Origin: Acidobacteriota bacterium
GTDB taxonomy: Bacteria > Acidobacteriota > Thermoanaerobaculia > Multivoradales > Multivoraceae
DNA: 64,000 nucleotides
Assembly (NCBI GenBank): GCA_003388555.1
Contig: QQVD01000006.1
Span: 62,001 to 126,000 of the forward strand
Direction of reading: 5' to 3'
Shown here piece by piece: positions 26,897 through 42,900 of this stretch (position 1 is its first letter; each line of letters opens with the position of its first letter). Under the pieces are notes generated by a model. That model was not told the origin of the DNA, did no database searches, and was given only the letters and a program-made list of their open reading frames with translations. The translations under genes and the position numbers were made by a program.

Positions 26897-28819
<1,923 letters not shown>

Positions 28820-28907
28820 CCGAGCGGGTCGCGGGCCGGCGACGAGCCTCCCGCGACCCGACGCGGCTTGCGCCCCCACGAGCCGGGGCGCCCTCGGGAG
28901 GCCAGCG

Positions 28908-30140
28908 ATGAACGACCGCATCCGATTCACCGGCTCGAGCGGCGAGCAGCTGGTCGGCCGGATCGACGCACCGGCGTCGACGCCGCGGGCCTGGGCGCTC
29001 TTCGCCCACTGCTTCACCTGCTCGAAGGACCTGCGGGCGGCGCGCAACGTCAGCCGGGCTCTCGCCGAGCGCGGTTTCGCGGTGCTCCGCTTCGACTTCA
29101 CCGGCCTCGGGGAGAGCGAAGGCGACTTCGCCGACACCACGTTCCGCTCCAACGTCGACGATCTGGTGGCGGCGGCCGACTGGCTGCGCGCCGAGCACTC
29201 AGCGCCGACCGTTCTGGTCGGCCACAGCCTCGGCGGCGCGGCGGTGCTGGTGGCCGCCGAGAGGATCCCCGAGGCCAGGGCGGTGGCGACTCTCGGCGCG
29301 CCGAGCGACACAGAGCACCTGCGCTCGGGCCTGCTGGCTCCGGCGGTCGAGGCCGGACCTCTCGGCGATGGCGAGCGCAGGCAGGTCACCCTCGCCGGCC
29401 GCAGCTTCGAGGTCGGAAAGGAACTGCTCGACGACCTCGCCGAGGACCATCTCGGGCCGCGGCTGGCGCGGCTGCGGCGCGCGCTTCTGGTGATGCACTC
29501 TCCGGTCGACGAGATCGTCGGCGTCGACCACGCCCGGCGCCTCTACGAGGCGGCGAAGCACCCCAAGAGCTTCGTCTCGCTCGACGACGCCGACCACCTG
29601 CTGACCCGTGCCGAAGACGCCCGCTACGCCGCCGACGTGCTCGCCGCCTGGGCCAGCCGCTACCTCGAAGAGACTGCCGACGCGGCGGCGGATAGCGACA
29701 CCGCGCCGGCCGAAGGCACGGTGCGCATCGTCGGCCGCGGCGAGGACTTCCTGACGCACGTCCACACCGCCGAGCACACTCTGATCGCCGACGAGCCGAC
29801 CTCGGTCCCCAAGGGCACCGATCTGGGCCCCAATCCCTACGAGCTGCTGCTCGCCGCGCTCGGCGCCTGCACCAGCATGACGGTGGGGATGTACGCACGC
29901 CGCAAGCAGTGGCCGCTGGAGGGGATCGAGCTGACGCTCACCCACGGCCGGGTGCACGCTGAGGACTGCGAGGAGTGCGAGAGCGCCGAAGGGCAGGTCG
30001 ACCGCATCGAGGTGGTCCTGACGCTGCACGGCGACCTCGATGCCGATCAGCGCCAGCGGCTGCTGGAGATCTCGCAGCGCTGCCCGGTGCACAAGACGCT
30101 GACCACCGAGACGCGCGTCACCACCGAGCTCGCCGACTGA
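28908..30140 (+). CDS. Alpha/beta-hydrolase fused to an OsmC-family peroxide-reductase domain
   Basis: A 410-residue two-domain protein. Residues 1-255 are a serine hydrolase with nucleophile elbow GHSLGGAA (Ser near 107). They also have [17 protein letters not shown] as the Asp block and DDADHLLT as the His block. Residues 270-410 are an OsmC domain with the two redox cysteines in [14 protein letters not shown] and RCPVHKTL, so thiol-dependent peroxide reduction is expected. The fusion is a known architecture; the hydrolase may act on lipid esters or peroxides before the OsmC reduces them, which is inference. Its ATG is 88 bases after the M2 gene. It converges with the gluQ gene. Confidence 0.87.
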   Translation: MNDRIRFTGSSGEQLVGRIDAPASTPRAWALFAHCFTCSKDLRAARNVSRALAERGFAVLRFDFTGLGESEGDFADTTFRSNVDDLVAAADWLRAEHSAPTVLVGHSLGGAAVLVAAERIPEARAVATLGAPSDTEHLRSGLLAPAVEAGPLGDGERRQVTLAGRSFEVGKELLDDLAEDHLGPRLARLRRALLVMHSPVDEIVGVDHARRLYEAAKHPKSFVSLDDADHLLTRAEDARYAADVLAAWASRYLEETADAAADSDTAPAEGTVRIVGRGEDFLTHVHTAEHTLIADEPTSVPKGTDLGPNPYELLLAALGACTSMTVGMYARRKQWPLEGIELTLTHGRVHAEDCEECESAEGQVDRIEVVLTLHGDLDADQRQRLLEISQRCPVHKTLTTETRVTTELAD

Positions 30141-30211
30141 GGCCACGCCAAACGACGTCGGCAGCGGGTCGGCAGCGGTCCGGCAGCGGTCGGACTCCCC
30201 GGCGGCCGCGC

Positions 30212-31303
30212 TCAGCCGTGGCGCAGACGCGTCGCGACGTCGTCCGGGACCACGGCCGGCTCGCGCCGCAGACGCTGCCACGAGAATCCGGCGATCAGCT
30301 CGGTCGGTCTCGCCGGCGTCGCCTCGGGGCGCAGACCGAGGGTGCAGGCGAGATAACCGACGATCGCCGACGCCTCGACTCCGCTCCGCCTCAGCGCCGC
30401 GAGCTCGAGCGCCGCATCGCGCTTGTTGAGCTTCTCGCCGTCGTTGCCGACCAGCAACGGCACGTGGCCGTAGCGCGGCGTCGGAGCACCGAGGCAGCGC
30501 TGCAGCCAGATCTGCCGTGCCGTCGAATCGAGCAGGTCGGCGCCACGCACCACCTCGTCGACCTCCTGCTCGGCGTCGTCGACCACCACCGCCAGCTGGT
30601 ACGACCACACCCCGTCGCGTCGACGCAGCACGAAGTCGCCGCAGGTCTCGGCCAGGTTCTCGCAGCGTCGGCCGTAGAGCAGGTCGTGCCAGCAGATCTC
30701 CTCGTCCTCGACCCGCAGTCGCACCGAGTCGCCAGCCTCGCCCGCCGCCGTCTCGTCAGCCAGCAGTCGCTCGAGCCAGCCCGGCTCCACGGCCGTCGGC
30801 CGCAGGTCGGCGGGATACTCGGCGGCGCGCAGCGAGACGCCACAGGCGCCGGAAACCGAGCCGTGCGGCGCCGAGGCGATCTGCTGCAGGTCGCGCCGCG
30901 ACAGGGCACAGGGGAAGAGCCGCCCCTGACCTTCGAGGCGCCGCAGAGCGGCGGCGTAGCGCGCCGAGCGCCGCGACTGCCACCACTCAGGCCCAGGGCT
31001 CTCCTCCCACGGCTCGTCCCACCACTCGGCGGGCGCGGCGGAAGAGCGTCCCAGCTCGCCTCGCCAGGGTCCGTCGTCCCAGTCGAGACCGAGCCACGCC
31101 AGCTCGCGCGCCTGCTCCGCCGCGCGACCGGGCACCGAGCGCGGGCCGTCGAGGTCCTCCACCCGCCACACCAGCATGCCGCCGCGCGATCGCACCGACA
31201 GCCAGGCGACGAGGGCGGTGCGCGCGTTACCGAGATGCATGCCGCCGGTGGGAGAGGGCGCCCAGCGCCCGCGCGGCCTGGCGACACCCACCGGAGACCT
31301 CAC
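30212..31303 (-). CDS. gluQ: Glutamyl-Q tRNA(Asp) synthetase
   Basis: A 363-residue class I aminoacyl-tRNA-synthetase paralogue. It ligates glutamate to queuosine at position 34 of tRNA(Asp) and lacks the anticodon-binding domain of GluRS. The HIGH-type motif is APSPTGGMHLGNARTA near the N-terminus and the KMSKS-type motif is KLNKRDAA. The family zinc site appears as CALSRRDLQQI with a later CGVS, and LVWRVEDLDGPRS is the conserved adenylate strand. GluQ is usually about 300 residues; the extra comes from insertions around 65-100. The start is GTG at 31303, overlapping the ThDP enzyme gene's stop as GTGA. Open frame further upstream is shadow of that gene. Confidence 0.88.
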   Translation of the reverse strand: MRSPVGVARPRGRWAPSPTGGMHLGNARTALVAWLSVRSRGGMLVWRVEDLDGPRSVPGRAAEQARELAWLGLDWDDGPWRGELGRSSAAPAEWWDEPWEESPGPEWWQSRRSARYAAALRRLEGQGRLFPCALSRRDLQQIASAPHGSVSGACGVSLRAAEYPADLRPTAVEPGWLERLLADETAAGEAGDSVRLRVEDEEICWHDLLYGRRCENLAETCGDFVLRRRDGVWSYQLAVVVDDAEQEVDEVVRGADLLDSTARQIWLQRCLGAPTPRYGHVPLLVGNDGEKLNKRDAALELAALRRSGVEASAIVGYLACTLGLRPEATPARPTELIAGFSWQRLRREPAVVPDDVATRLRHG

Positions 31304-33057
31304 CCGCGATCGGACTGGCCGGCGACCCGCACCTCGATCAGTGCAGGCCGACCGCCGGCGACCGTCTTCCACGCCGCGGCGAGCGCCGCGGTGAAGCTCT
31401 CGGCGTCGTCGGCCCGGCGCGCCTCGACGCCGTGCCCCTCCGCGAGGCGCACGAAGTCGAGGTCCGGCCCGGTGAGATCCATGTGCGGAAAGGGCCGATC
31501 GGTGTCGACACCGAAGCGCCTGCGGTAGAGCTGCATGTTGATCTTGAGGATCCGGTACTCGCGGTTGTCGACGATCAGGAAGAGGATCGGCAGGCCGAGG
31601 TGCGCGGCGGTCCACAGCGCCTGGATCGAGTACATCGCGGAGCCGTCTCCGGAGACGGCGAGAACCGGCCGGCCGGGATGGGCCAGCGCCGCGCCGAGGC
31701 CTCCCGGCAGCCCCTGGCCGATGCCGCCGCCGCGGGTGCCGTAGTAGCGGTCGGACGACTCCCTGGCGTCGGCGTAGGGCAGCTGCGACAGCAGCTCACC
31801 GGAAGCGGTGATCCCCTCGTTGACGAGGACGACGTCCTCGGGCAGCGAGGCGACGAGGCGGCTCACCATGGCTGCCGCGGGCAACGGCGCGCCCGCCTCG
31901 AGCGGCTGATCGGCGCGCGCCGCCCGCGCCGCATCGTCCTCGAGGCGCTCCCTCGTCCGTGCCGCGCGCCGCTCGGCGCCGGTGTCGCGCCACTCCCCGC
32001 CCTCCAGCCCACCGAGCCGCTCGAGCAGCGCCGCGAGTGCCAGCCCCGGATCCGCCAGCAGTCCCAGATCGGGGGTGAAGTTGAGCCCCAGGCGGTCCGG
32101 CGAAGCCTCGATCTGCGCCACCCGGCACCCTTCGGGGAACGGCGAGCCACGGTCGAACCAGATCTCCTCGAAGAAGTGGCCGCCGATCAGCAGCACGCAG
32201 TCGACTCCCTCGAGCACCCGCCGGATGCCGCCATGGTCGAGCGGCATGCGCGGCCTGGCCAGAGGATGCGCCGGCGGGAAGTGCAGATGGTGCACCAGGC
32301 CGTCGGGGTGCACCGTGGCACCGAGGATCTCGGCGAGCCGCACCAGCTCCGAGCGCGCTCCGCTGCGCGCCACGCCGTCACCGACCACGATCGCGGGGCG
32401 ACGCGCCAGCGCCAGCAGCTCCGCGAGCCGCGCGATCTCCTCCGGATGCGGCGCCGCGGCCCGCTGCAGCGGCGCCGGCGGGCGCGCCGGCTCGGTGGTC
32501 TCCTGCTCCAGCACGTCGATCGGCAGGGCGACGAACACCGGGCCCGACGGAGGATCCGCCGCGACCTTGAACGCCCGCTGCATCAGATGGCCGAGCTCGT
32601 CGGCGCGCTCTGCCTGCACGCTCCACTTCACCCACGGCGCCGCCATCGCCACCAGGTCGCCCGACAGCAGCGGCTCGCGCAGCCGCATCCGGGTGTCCTG
32701 CTGACCGGCGGTGATCACCATCGGCGAATTCGCTTCGGCGGCGTTGTAGAGCATGCCGAGGGCGTTGCCGAGACCCGGGGCGACGTGCAGGTTGACGAAG
32801 GCGGTGCGACCGGTCGCCTGGGCGTGGTAGTGCGCCGCGCCGAGCGCCACCCCTTCGTGAAGACAGGTCACGTAACGCAGGTCCTCGGCGTCGAGCAGAC
32901 CGTCGAGCAGTCCGCTCTCGGTGGTGCCGGGATTGCCGAAGAGGAGCTCGACGCCGTGCAGGCGCAGCGACTCGAGCAGCACCTGCTTGCCGCGACGCCC
33001 GGTCAGATCTCCCTGGACCGGTGGCGTCTCCGCTCCGAACTTCGGTCCGTCTCCCAT
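31300..33057 (-). CDS. ThDP-dependent enzyme, benzoylformate decarboxylase / acetolactate synthase-like
   Basis: A 585-residue thiamine diphosphate enzyme with the three-domain layout of acetolactate synthase and benzoylformate decarboxylase. The N-terminal Pyr domain has the catalytic Glu in CLHEGVALGAAHYHAQATG. A middle domain has PIDVLEQ and WFDRGSPFPEG. The C-terminal PP domain carries the ThDP motif SGDGSAMYSIQALW, ending in IVDN about 30 residues later. The GNPGTTE motif near 42 is typical of decarboxylase-like members. The likely chemistry is decarboxylation or carboligation of a 2-oxoacid, not branched-chain synthesis, since no IlvN/IlvC genes adjoin. GGGGAGGG lies about eight bases before ATG 33057. 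It overlaps gluQ by four bases. Confidence 0.85.
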   Translation of the reverse strand: MGDGPKFGAETPPVQGDLTGRRGKQVLLESLRLHGVELLFGNPGTTESGLLDGLLDAEDLRYVTCLHEGVALGAAHYHAQATGRTAFVNLHVAPGLGNALGMLYNAAEANSPMVITAGQQDTRMRLREPLLSGDLVAMAAPWVKWSVQAERADELGHLMQRAFKVAADPPSGPVFVALPIDVLEQETTEPARPPAPLQRAAAPHPEEIARLAELLALARRPAIVVGDGVARSGARSELVRLAEILGATVHPDGLVHHLHFPPAHPLARPRMPLDHGGIRRVLEGVDCVLLIGGHFFEEIWFDRGSPFPEGCRVAQIEASPDRLGLNFTPDLGLLADPGLALAALLERLGGLEGGEWRDTGAERRAARTRERLEDDAARAARADQPLEAGAPLPAAAMVSRLVASLPEDVVLVNEGITASGELLSQLPYADARESSDRYYGTRGGGIGQGLPGGLGAALAHPGRPVLAVSGDGSAMYSIQALWTAAHLGLPILFLIVDNREYRILKINMQLYRRRFGVDTDRPFPHMDLTGPDLDFVRLAEGHGVEARRADDAESFTAALAAAWKTVAGGRPALIEVRVAGQSDRG

Positions 33058-33431
33058 CGCCTCGACCCTCCCCGGTTTTCTGAGCTTCCCCGCGACGCCT
33101 CCCACCCTGCGCACCGCGGCGCCGGCGCCGACGCGCCTCCCGTTTCCGGGGCGTCCCTCATCGCCAGCCTCGCATTGTAGGGCCGTCCGCAACGGTCGAG
33201 CCGGAGGCGCGGTCGATTGCCGAAGGCTCGAAGAGTGCGCCGGAAGTTCCACCCGACTCGGCAAGAAGACTGTCCGTCACGCGCCGGGCCACTAGGTAGA
33301 CCCAAAGTCGTTTTAATAGTTATTCTACGATTGCGGACCATGCCTGCCGATGCTAGCCTCCAGTGCATCGGGGGGATCTGTCGTCTGCCGGTCCAGATGA
33401 AGAAACGGTGAGGATTGGCCCGTTACCACCG
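33058..33431. other. Divergent promoter region between the ThDP enzyme and a sensor kinase
   Basis: A 374-base region between divergent genes. An AT-rich island at 33309-33336 (TCGTTTTAATAGTTATTCTACG) is conspicuous against 70% GC and is the likely core promoter for the kinase operon. I cannot assign -35 and -10 elements with confidence. No small gene or RNA is visible. Confidence 0.5.
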
Positions 33432-36400
33432 ATGAAGACCCTACGAAGGACACTCGGCATCATGGCCGTCGCGGTGCCTGTGACGCTGGGAGCCCTTTAC
33501 TACAGGTACGAAGTCCACCGCATCGAGACCAATCGCCTCGAGCTGCTCCGCGCGGTCGCCGAGCGTTCGGCGAAGCGCATCGGCAACTGGCGTCGCGAGC
33601 GTCTGCGCGAGGCCGAGAACCTGGCCGACCGCCCGGGAGTTCGCGACCTCGGGCGCATCTCCTCTGCGCGACCCGCGGAGGAAGACAACACACGCCAGCT
33701 CGAGACGATGCGTCGGGGCCTGCGCTCCTACGGCTACGACAACGCCCTGGTGGTCGACGCCTCCGCCACGATTGTCTTCAACGCCGATCCGAACGACGAG
33801 GTCCTGCCGCCGGCGACACGTGAGCTGTTGGCGAGACTCGAAGCCAGCGACCCACCGACCCTCTCACAACCCCATCGGGATCCGCGCGACGGCCGCCAGG
33901 TCGTCGACGTCGTCGCGCCAGTCGCCCCGACCGACGACGGGGCGCCCCTCTTCCTCGTGTTGCGCTCCGGGCTGACAGAGCTGCTCGAGGAGACGATCTA
34001 CGGCTGGCCGACGGCCAGCGGGTCTGGCGAGATGCTGCTCTTCCGCAGCGACGACGAGAGCGTCGTGCTCTTCGCCGGCCCGAAGCGCGACGGTGAGATC
34101 CTCTCGGAAGACCTCCTCCTGCCACTCGCCACGCCCCAGCTGCCCGCGGCCCGCACCCTGCGCGGCGAGGGGCCCGGGGTCAACGGAATCGACTATCGCG
34201 GCCGCCAGGTGGTGGCGTATTCGCGGCCGATCGAGGGCTCCGACTGGTTCCTCCTGGCCAAGATCGACCGCGCTGAGGTGGTCTCCGAGGCGCGCAGGGC
34301 GGCCTGGCTGGCGACATTGATCACCCTGCTGCTGTCCGCAGTGGCTGCCACCAGCACTCTGCTCCTGTTCGCCCGGCGCCGGGAGCACTTCTACCGAGAG
34401 AAGCTCGATCTCGAGCAACGCGTGCGGGAGAGCGAGTCGCGCTTCCAGCGCGTGTTCGAGAACGACCACACCGTCATGCTCATCAGCGAGCTGGGCACCG
34501 GTCAGATCGTCGAGGCCAATCCGGCCGCGATCGCGTTCTACGGCTGGTCGCTAGAGGAGCTCCGAGCGAAGCGTCTCAGCGATCTGAGCGCACCCGGTGG
34601 CGCCACCGACCCCAAGGCGACCCACGCCGTCGGCAGGCACCTGCTGGCCGACGGAGAAGAGCGACACGTCGAGACCCACAGCGGAGAAATCAGCATCGAA
34701 GGCCGGCGCGAGGTCTTCACCATCGTGCTCGACGTCAGCGAGAGGCTGGAGATCGAACGGCAACGGATCGAGGCCGACAACCTGCGTCGGCTGGCCGGCC
34801 GCGTGGCGCGGCTCGGCGGCTGGTCGGTCGAGCTGCAGCCCGAGGTCAAGGTCAGCTGGTCTGACGAGGTGTGCGCCATCCACGAGATGCCGCCCGGATT
34901 CACGCCCGCGCTCGACGAGGCGATCGACTTCTACGCCCCCGCTCATCGCGACAAGGTCCAGACCCTGTTCGAGCGCTGTGCGACCACCGGGGAGCCGTTC
35001 GACTTCGAGCTCGAGCTCGACACGGCCACCGGCCGTCGCCTCTGGGTGCGCTCGATCGGCGAGGCAGAGCGCAACGAGGCCGGCGAGATCGTCCGCGTGC
35101 GCGGCGCCTTCCAGGACATCACCGAGCGCAAGCGCCGTGAAGGCCAGGTCCTGACCCTGATCCAGACCTCTCTCGACGGCTACTTCGCCTGCGACCTGCA
35201 GGGCAACTTCGAAGAGGTCAACGACTCTCTCTGCGAGATGCTGGGACGAAGCCGGAGCGAGCTCCTCGAGAGCTCCCTGCGCTCCTTCGAGCTCGCCGAC
35301 GACGAGCCGACTCAGTCCCAGACCCCCGCCTCGATCGACGGCGTAGTGGAGCGAGTCGTCGCCTCCGGACGCGCCAGCTGCCGCCTCAGGCAGCGGCGCC
35401 GACAGGGCTCGACGGTCGAGATGGAGGTCAGCTGCAGCTACCTGCCGATCCTCGGCGAGCGGATCTACGCGTTCGTGCGCGACGTCACCCAGCAGCTGGA
35501 GACCGAAAGGCGCCTGCAACAAGAGCGCGCTCGCTACAGACGCATCTTCGAGGAGGTGCCGATCTCGATCTGGGAGGAGGACTGGAGCGAGGTGCTGCCG
35601 ATCGCCCGAGCGGCTCGTCACTCCGGAACCGACGACTTCGCGTCGTACTTCGCCGAGCACCCCGAGGCGATCGAACGGGCGTTGCAGGCGGTGCAGATCC
35701 TCGATCTCAACCAGGCCAGTGTCGAGCTCTTCGAAGCCGCCGACAAGCAGCACCTGCTCGGCTCGCTCGAAATCGTGTTCTCCGATCCCAGCACCCTGCC
35801 CGGATTCGTCGGCGAGATGGTCGCCCTGAGCCAGGGTCTGCAGATGTACGAGACCGAGATGCGGCTCGTCACGTTGGCCGGTCACCCGATCGACGTGCTG
35901 CTCCGGATGACGTTCCCCGCCGAGGACGACACCGACGGCATCGTCTTCGTCAGTCTGGTCGACATCACCGAGCGCAAGCGACAGGAGCGGCAGCTGGCGA
36001 CGGCTCTGGCGGAAGCGGAGCGATCGAACCGCGAGCTCGAGCAGTTCGCCTACGTCGCCTCGCACGACCTCCAGGAGCCGCTCCGCATGGTCGCCAGCTA
36101 CACCGATCTCCTGGCTCGACGCTACTCGGGCGCGCTCGACGAGCGAGCTGATCGCTACATCCGCTTCGCCACCGACGGCGCCCGCCGGATGCAGCAGTTG
36201 ATCCAGGATCTATTGCAGTTCTCGCGCATCCAGACCCGGGCCCAGGAAGCCAAGTGGACCGATGCCAACCGCGCGCTCGAGCGGGCGCTCGCCAACCTCG
36301 ATACAGCGCTGGGCGAGGCCGGCGCCCGCGTCACCCACGACGAGCTGCCGACGGTGATGGCAGAGCCGACCCATCTCGTGCAGCTGTTCCAGAACCTGAT

Positions 36401-36713
36401 CGGCAACGCCGTCAAGTTCCAGCGACCCGGCGTCACCCCCGAGGTCCACGTGGGTGCGCGTGAGCACCAGCACAACTGGGCCTTCGAGGTGCGCGACAAC
36501 GGAATCGGCATCGACCCCAAGTACGAGCAAAAGGTCTTCGCCATCTTCCAGCGTCTGCACACCCGCGAGGAGTATCCCGGGACCGGAATCGGCCTGGCGA
36601 TCTGCCGCCGCATCGTCGAACGTCAGGGCGGAACGATCACCTTCCGCTCGCAGCCCGGAGAAGGTACCACCTTCGTCTTCACCGTCCCCAAGCCGATCGG
36701 AGTCGCGACATGA
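33432..36713 (+). CDS. Membrane PAS-domain sensor histidine kinase
   Basis: A 1093-residue sensor kinase. There is a membrane helix at about 5-23, an extracytoplasmic sensor region to about 285, and a second helix at 291-312. At least four cytoplasmic PAS/PAC units follow (each ending in ITERK-like linkers, for example [10 protein letters not shown] and [10 protein letters not shown]), then HisKA with the phosphoacceptor His878 in [11 protein letters not shown]. The HATPase block has [22 protein letters not shown] and [11 protein letters not shown]. The His-Asp-Leu-Gln-Glu-Pro motif is typical of phytochrome-like kinases. The ATG at 33432 lacks a good RBS; GTG at 33408 is an alternative. The ATGA overlap with the next gene couples it to a single-domain response regulator. 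Confidence 0.88.
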   Translation: MKTLRRTLGIMAVAVPVTLGALYYRYEVHRIETNRLELLRAVAERSAKRIGNWRRERLREAENLADRPGVRDLGRISSARPAEEDNTRQLETMRRGLRSYGYDNALVVDASATIVFNADPNDEVLPPATRELLARLEASDPPTLSQPHRDPRDGRQVVDVVAPVAPTDDGAPLFLVLRSGLTELLEETIYGWPTASGSGEMLLFRSDDESVVLFAGPKRDGEILSEDLLLPLATPQLPAARTLRGEGPGVNGIDYRGRQVVAYSRPIEGSDWFLLAKIDRAEVVSEARRAAWLATLITLLLSAVAATSTLLLFARRREHFYREKLDLEQRVRESESRFQRVFENDHTVMLISELGTGQIVEANPAAIAFYGWSLEELRAKRLSDLSAPGGATDPKATHAVGRHLLADGEERHVETHSGEISIEGRREVFTIVLDVSERLEIERQRIEADNLRRLAGRVARLGGWSVELQPEVKVSWSDEVCAIHEMPPGFTPALDEAIDFYAPAHRDKVQTLFERCATTGEPFDFELELDTATGRRLWVRSIGEAERNEAGEIVRVRGAFQDITERKRREGQVLTLIQTSLDGYFACDLQGNFEEVNDSLCEMLGRSRSELLESSLRSFELADDEPTQSQTPASIDGVVERVVASGRASCRLRQRRRQGSTVEMEVSCSYLPILGERIYAFVRDVTQQLETERRLQQERARYRRIFEEVPISIWEEDWSEVLPIARAARHSGTDDFASYFAEHPEAIERALQAVQILDLNQASVELFEAADKQHLLGSLEIVFSDPSTLPGFVGEMVALSQGLQMYETEMRLVTLAGHPIDVLLRMTFPAEDDTDGIVFVSLVDITERKRQERQLATALAEAERSNRELEQFAYVASHDLQEPLRMVASYTDLLARRYSGALDERADRYIRFATDGARRMQQLIQDLLQFSRIQTRAQEAKWTDANRALERALANLDTALGEAGARVTHDELPTVMAEPTHLVQLFQNLIGNAVKFQRPGVTPEVHVGAREHQHNWAFEVRDNGIGIDPKYEQKVFAIFQRLHTREEYPGTGIGLAICRRIVERQGGTITFRSQPGEGTTFVFTVPKPIGVAT

Positions 36714-37156
36714 GCCCACGCAACGCCAACATGATCGACATCCTGCTCGTCGAGGACAATCCGGGCGACATCGAGCTGGCGCGCGAATCGCTCGCCGACA
36801 GCAAGATCATCAACCACCTCGACGTCGTCACCGACGGCGAGCAGGCCCTGGCCTATCTCCGCCGGCAGCCGCCGTACGAGGAGGCGGAGCCTCCCGACCT
36901 CGTCATCCTCGATCTCAACCTGCCACGCAAGGACGGCCGTGAGGTGCTGCAGGAGATCAAGCAGGATCCGAAGCTGCGCAGGTTGCCGGTGGTGGTGCTC
37001 ACCTCCTCGAGCGAGGAGAGGGACGTGCTGGCCGCCTACGACCTGCACGCCAACTGCTACGTGCAGAAGCCGCTCAACCTGGACTGCTTCATCGAGGTGG
37101 TGCGCTCGATCGAGGGGTTCTGGATGAGCATCGTCTCACTACCCTCGAAGGCATGA
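36710..37156 (+). CDS. Single-domain response regulator (Rcp1-like)
   Basis: A 148-residue receiver domain with no output domain. The acidic pocket is VEDNPGD near residue 16 and the phosphoacceptor Asp68 is in [20 protein letters not shown] and the switch lysine in YVQKPLN complete the set. The longer loop ([15 protein letters not shown]) and the DLNLPRKDG motif are characteristic of Rcp1-type regulators that pair with phytochrome-like kinases, in agreement with the upstream gene. Its ATG overlaps the kinase stop. It is probably a phosphate shuttle to the hybrid protein encoded three bases downstream; that link is inference. Confidence 0.9.
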   Translation: MSPRNANMIDILLVEDNPGDIELARESLADSKIINHLDVVTDGEQALAYLRRQPPYEEAEPPDLVILDLNLPRKDGREVLQEIKQDPKLRRLPVVVLTSSSEERDVLAAYDLHANCYVQKPLNLDCFIEVVRSIEGFWMSIVSLPSKA

Positions 37157-37159
37157 ACG

Positions 37160-39880
<2,721 letters not shown>

Positions 39881-39966
39881 GTCGTGCGCCGGGGCTCCGA
39901 TCTCATCGGAGAGGTTCGAGGGACCGGGAATCCCGTCGCCCACCTGGCTGTGCGAGACTCGCCTCG

Positions 39967-42900
39967 ATGAGACGGTCTGCGCTTGGACTCCCCGAGCTCG
40001 TGCTGCTCCTCGCGGGGTTCGGCGCCTCGGCCCTCCCCGAGAACTGGACCTGGGCCCAGGCCGCGAGGGCGCCGACCCGTGCGAACGTGCTCTCTGGCAG
40101 TGACGGCGGTGAGATCGACCTCTCCGCTCTTCAGCTGCGCCACGTCGGGCCGATCGGCAACCGGGTGCCGGCGGTCGCCGGAGTGCCTGGCGATCCGCTG
40201 GTCTACTACGCCGGCTCGGCATCGGGCGGCCTGTTCAAGAGCGACGACGGCGGCACCAGCTGGCGGCCGGTCTTCGACGACCAGCCGGTCGCCGCGATCG
40301 GCTCGATCGCGGTGGCGCCGTCGGACCCGAACGTGGTCTGGGTGGGCACCGGCGAGACGTTCATCCGCTCCAACGTGATGATCGGCGACGGCGTCTACCG
40401 CTCGACCGATGCCGGCAGGACCTGGAGCCACGTCGGCCTCGAGCACAGCGGCCGCATCGGCCGCATCGCGGTGCACCCCGAGGACCCCGACGTCGCCTTC
40501 GTCGCGGCGCTCGGACACGCGTGGGGACCGCAGGCCGAACGTGGTCTCTACCGCACCCGCGACGGCGGCGCCTCGTGGCAGCAGGTGCTGTTCGTGGACG
40601 AGAACAGCGGCGCCATCGACGTGCTGCTCGGCGCCGGCAACCCGAGGGTCGTCTACGCCGCCACCTGGCAGCTCGAGATGTCGACCTCGGGGCGCACCTC
40701 GGGCGGGCCGGGCAGCGGCATCTTCCGCTCGCGCGACGGCGGCGACACCTGGGAGCGGCTCGGCACCCGCCGCGAGCAGGGGCTGCCGAAGCCGCCGTGG
40801 GGGAAGATCGGCCTGGCCCAGTCGGCCGCCGACCCCGACCGCGTCTGGGCCCTGATCGAGACCAGCTCGAACCGCGACTTCGCACCGGTCGAGGGGTGGG
40901 ACGGCGAGGGCTTCCAGGGTGTGCTGTGGCGCAGCGACGACGGCGGTGACCGTTGGCGGCTGATCAACCGCGACAACACCCTGACCCAGCGACCGCTCTA
41001 CTACACCCGCGCCGTCGCCGCGCCCGACGACGCCGACGAGATCACCTTCATGGCGGTGCAGCAGAGCATCTCCCACGACGGTGGCGCGACGATCGAGGAG
41101 CAGAACTCGGGCTGGGACCACCACGACCTGTGGATCGATCCGCTCGACGGCGACCGTCGCATCGCCGGCCACGACGGCGGCGTCAGCATCACCCTCAATC
41201 GCGGCCGCACCTGGGCCAAGCCGCAGCTGCCGATCGCCCAGCTCTACCACGTCGCCGTCGACGACGAGGTGCCCTACGACCTCTACGGCAACCGGCAGGA
41301 CGGGCCTTCGGTGCGCGGGCCGAGCCGCAGCCTCTCCGCCGACGTGATCCCGATCTCCGCCTGGCGCTCGGTCGGCGGCTGCGAGGTGGGCTTCGCGGTG
41401 CCGACTCCCGGGGCACCCCACCGGGTCTGGGCGGGCTGCTACGACGGCATCCTCGAGCTCTACGACGAGCGCACCGGGCAGGCGCGCGACGTCAGCGTAT
41501 GGCCGCTGGCGATCGAGAGCTGGGCGGCGGCGGATCTGCGCTACCGCTTCCAGTGGAACTTCCCGCTCACCCTCTCGCCGCACGATCCCGGCGTCGCCTA
41601 CGCCGGCAGCCAGTACGTGCACCGATCCTCCGACCTGGGGCAGACCTGGGAGCGCATCTCGCCCGACCTGACCAGCGCCGACCCCGAGCTGATGCGCCGC
41701 AGCGGTGGTTTGACCCTGGACGACGCCGGACCGACGATCGCCCCGGTGGTCTTCGCGATCGAGGAGTCGCCCCACCTTGCCGGCGAGATCTGGGCCGGCA
41801 CCAACGACGGCAGGCTGCACCGCAGCCGCGACGGCGGCTCGAGCTGGGACGATCTCACCGCGACGCTGCCCGATCTGCCGCCGCTCGGCACCGTGTCCAG
41901 CGTCTGGGTCTCGCGTCACGACGCGGCGCGCGTCTACGTCACCGTCGACCGCCACCAGGAGGGCGACAACACCGCGTACCTGTTCCGCAGCGACGATGGC
42001 GGCGCATCGTGGCGCTCGTTGCGCTCCGATCTGCCCGAGGGGCCCCTGGCGACCGCCCGCTGCCTGATCGAGGATCCGGCGCAGCCGGGGCTGCTCTTCC
42101 TGGGTACCAACAGCGGCCTCTTCGTCTCCCTGGACGACGGCGACAGCTGGCGCTCGCTGCGCGGCAGGATGCCGGCGGCGCCGGTCTCCTGGCTGGTGGT
42201 GCAGGAACGGTTCGGCGATCTCGCGATCTCCACCTACGGACGCGGCTTCTGGATCCTCGACGACCTGTCGCCGCTGCGCGAGCTGGCGCGGCGTCGGCAG
42301 GAGACGGCGGCGATCGGGACGCCGACCCTGGTTCCTCCCCGCGACGTCTTCCGCCTGCGCTCGCGGCCCGAGGTGATGTTCCAGCCGGACTCCCCGGCCG
42401 CGGGCACCAATCCCGCTGCAGCCGCCTTCTTCCATCTGCTGCTGCCGGCCGCCGGTGCAGCCGACACCGAACCCCGCACCGACGACGCCGGCGCCGCGTC
42501 CCTCGACGGCCTGGAGCTGGTGATCGAGCGGCGGGCCGGCGACGGCGACGAGCTGGTGCGTCGGCTCGAGCTCCCCGAGATCGACGCCGAAGCCACCCAA
42601 GCCGCGCTGTTGCGCGTCGACTGGGACCTGCGCAGCGAGCGCACCCCGAAGATCGCCCTCCTCCGACCACCCGCAGAGAACCCGGAGCTGCCGCTCGAGG
42701 GTGAACGCACCCTCTCCGACGGCGGCCGCTTCGCCCGCCTGGTGCCTCCGGGTCGCTACGAGATCGTGCTGCGACGCGCCGCGACGACGCGAGACCGGAA
42801 CGCCTCAGGGAACGGCGACGAGGGCGTAGTGCTCGCCCGGCACGCGTTCGAGGTGCTGCAGGATCCCGCCGCGGCCTTCTCACCCGAAGATCTCGCTGCG

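Noticed and set aside
33293-33326. Sigma70 promoter using TATTCT or TTTAAT in the AT-rich island
   Set aside because: No acceptable -35 element at 16-18 bases; reported only as an AT-rich island.
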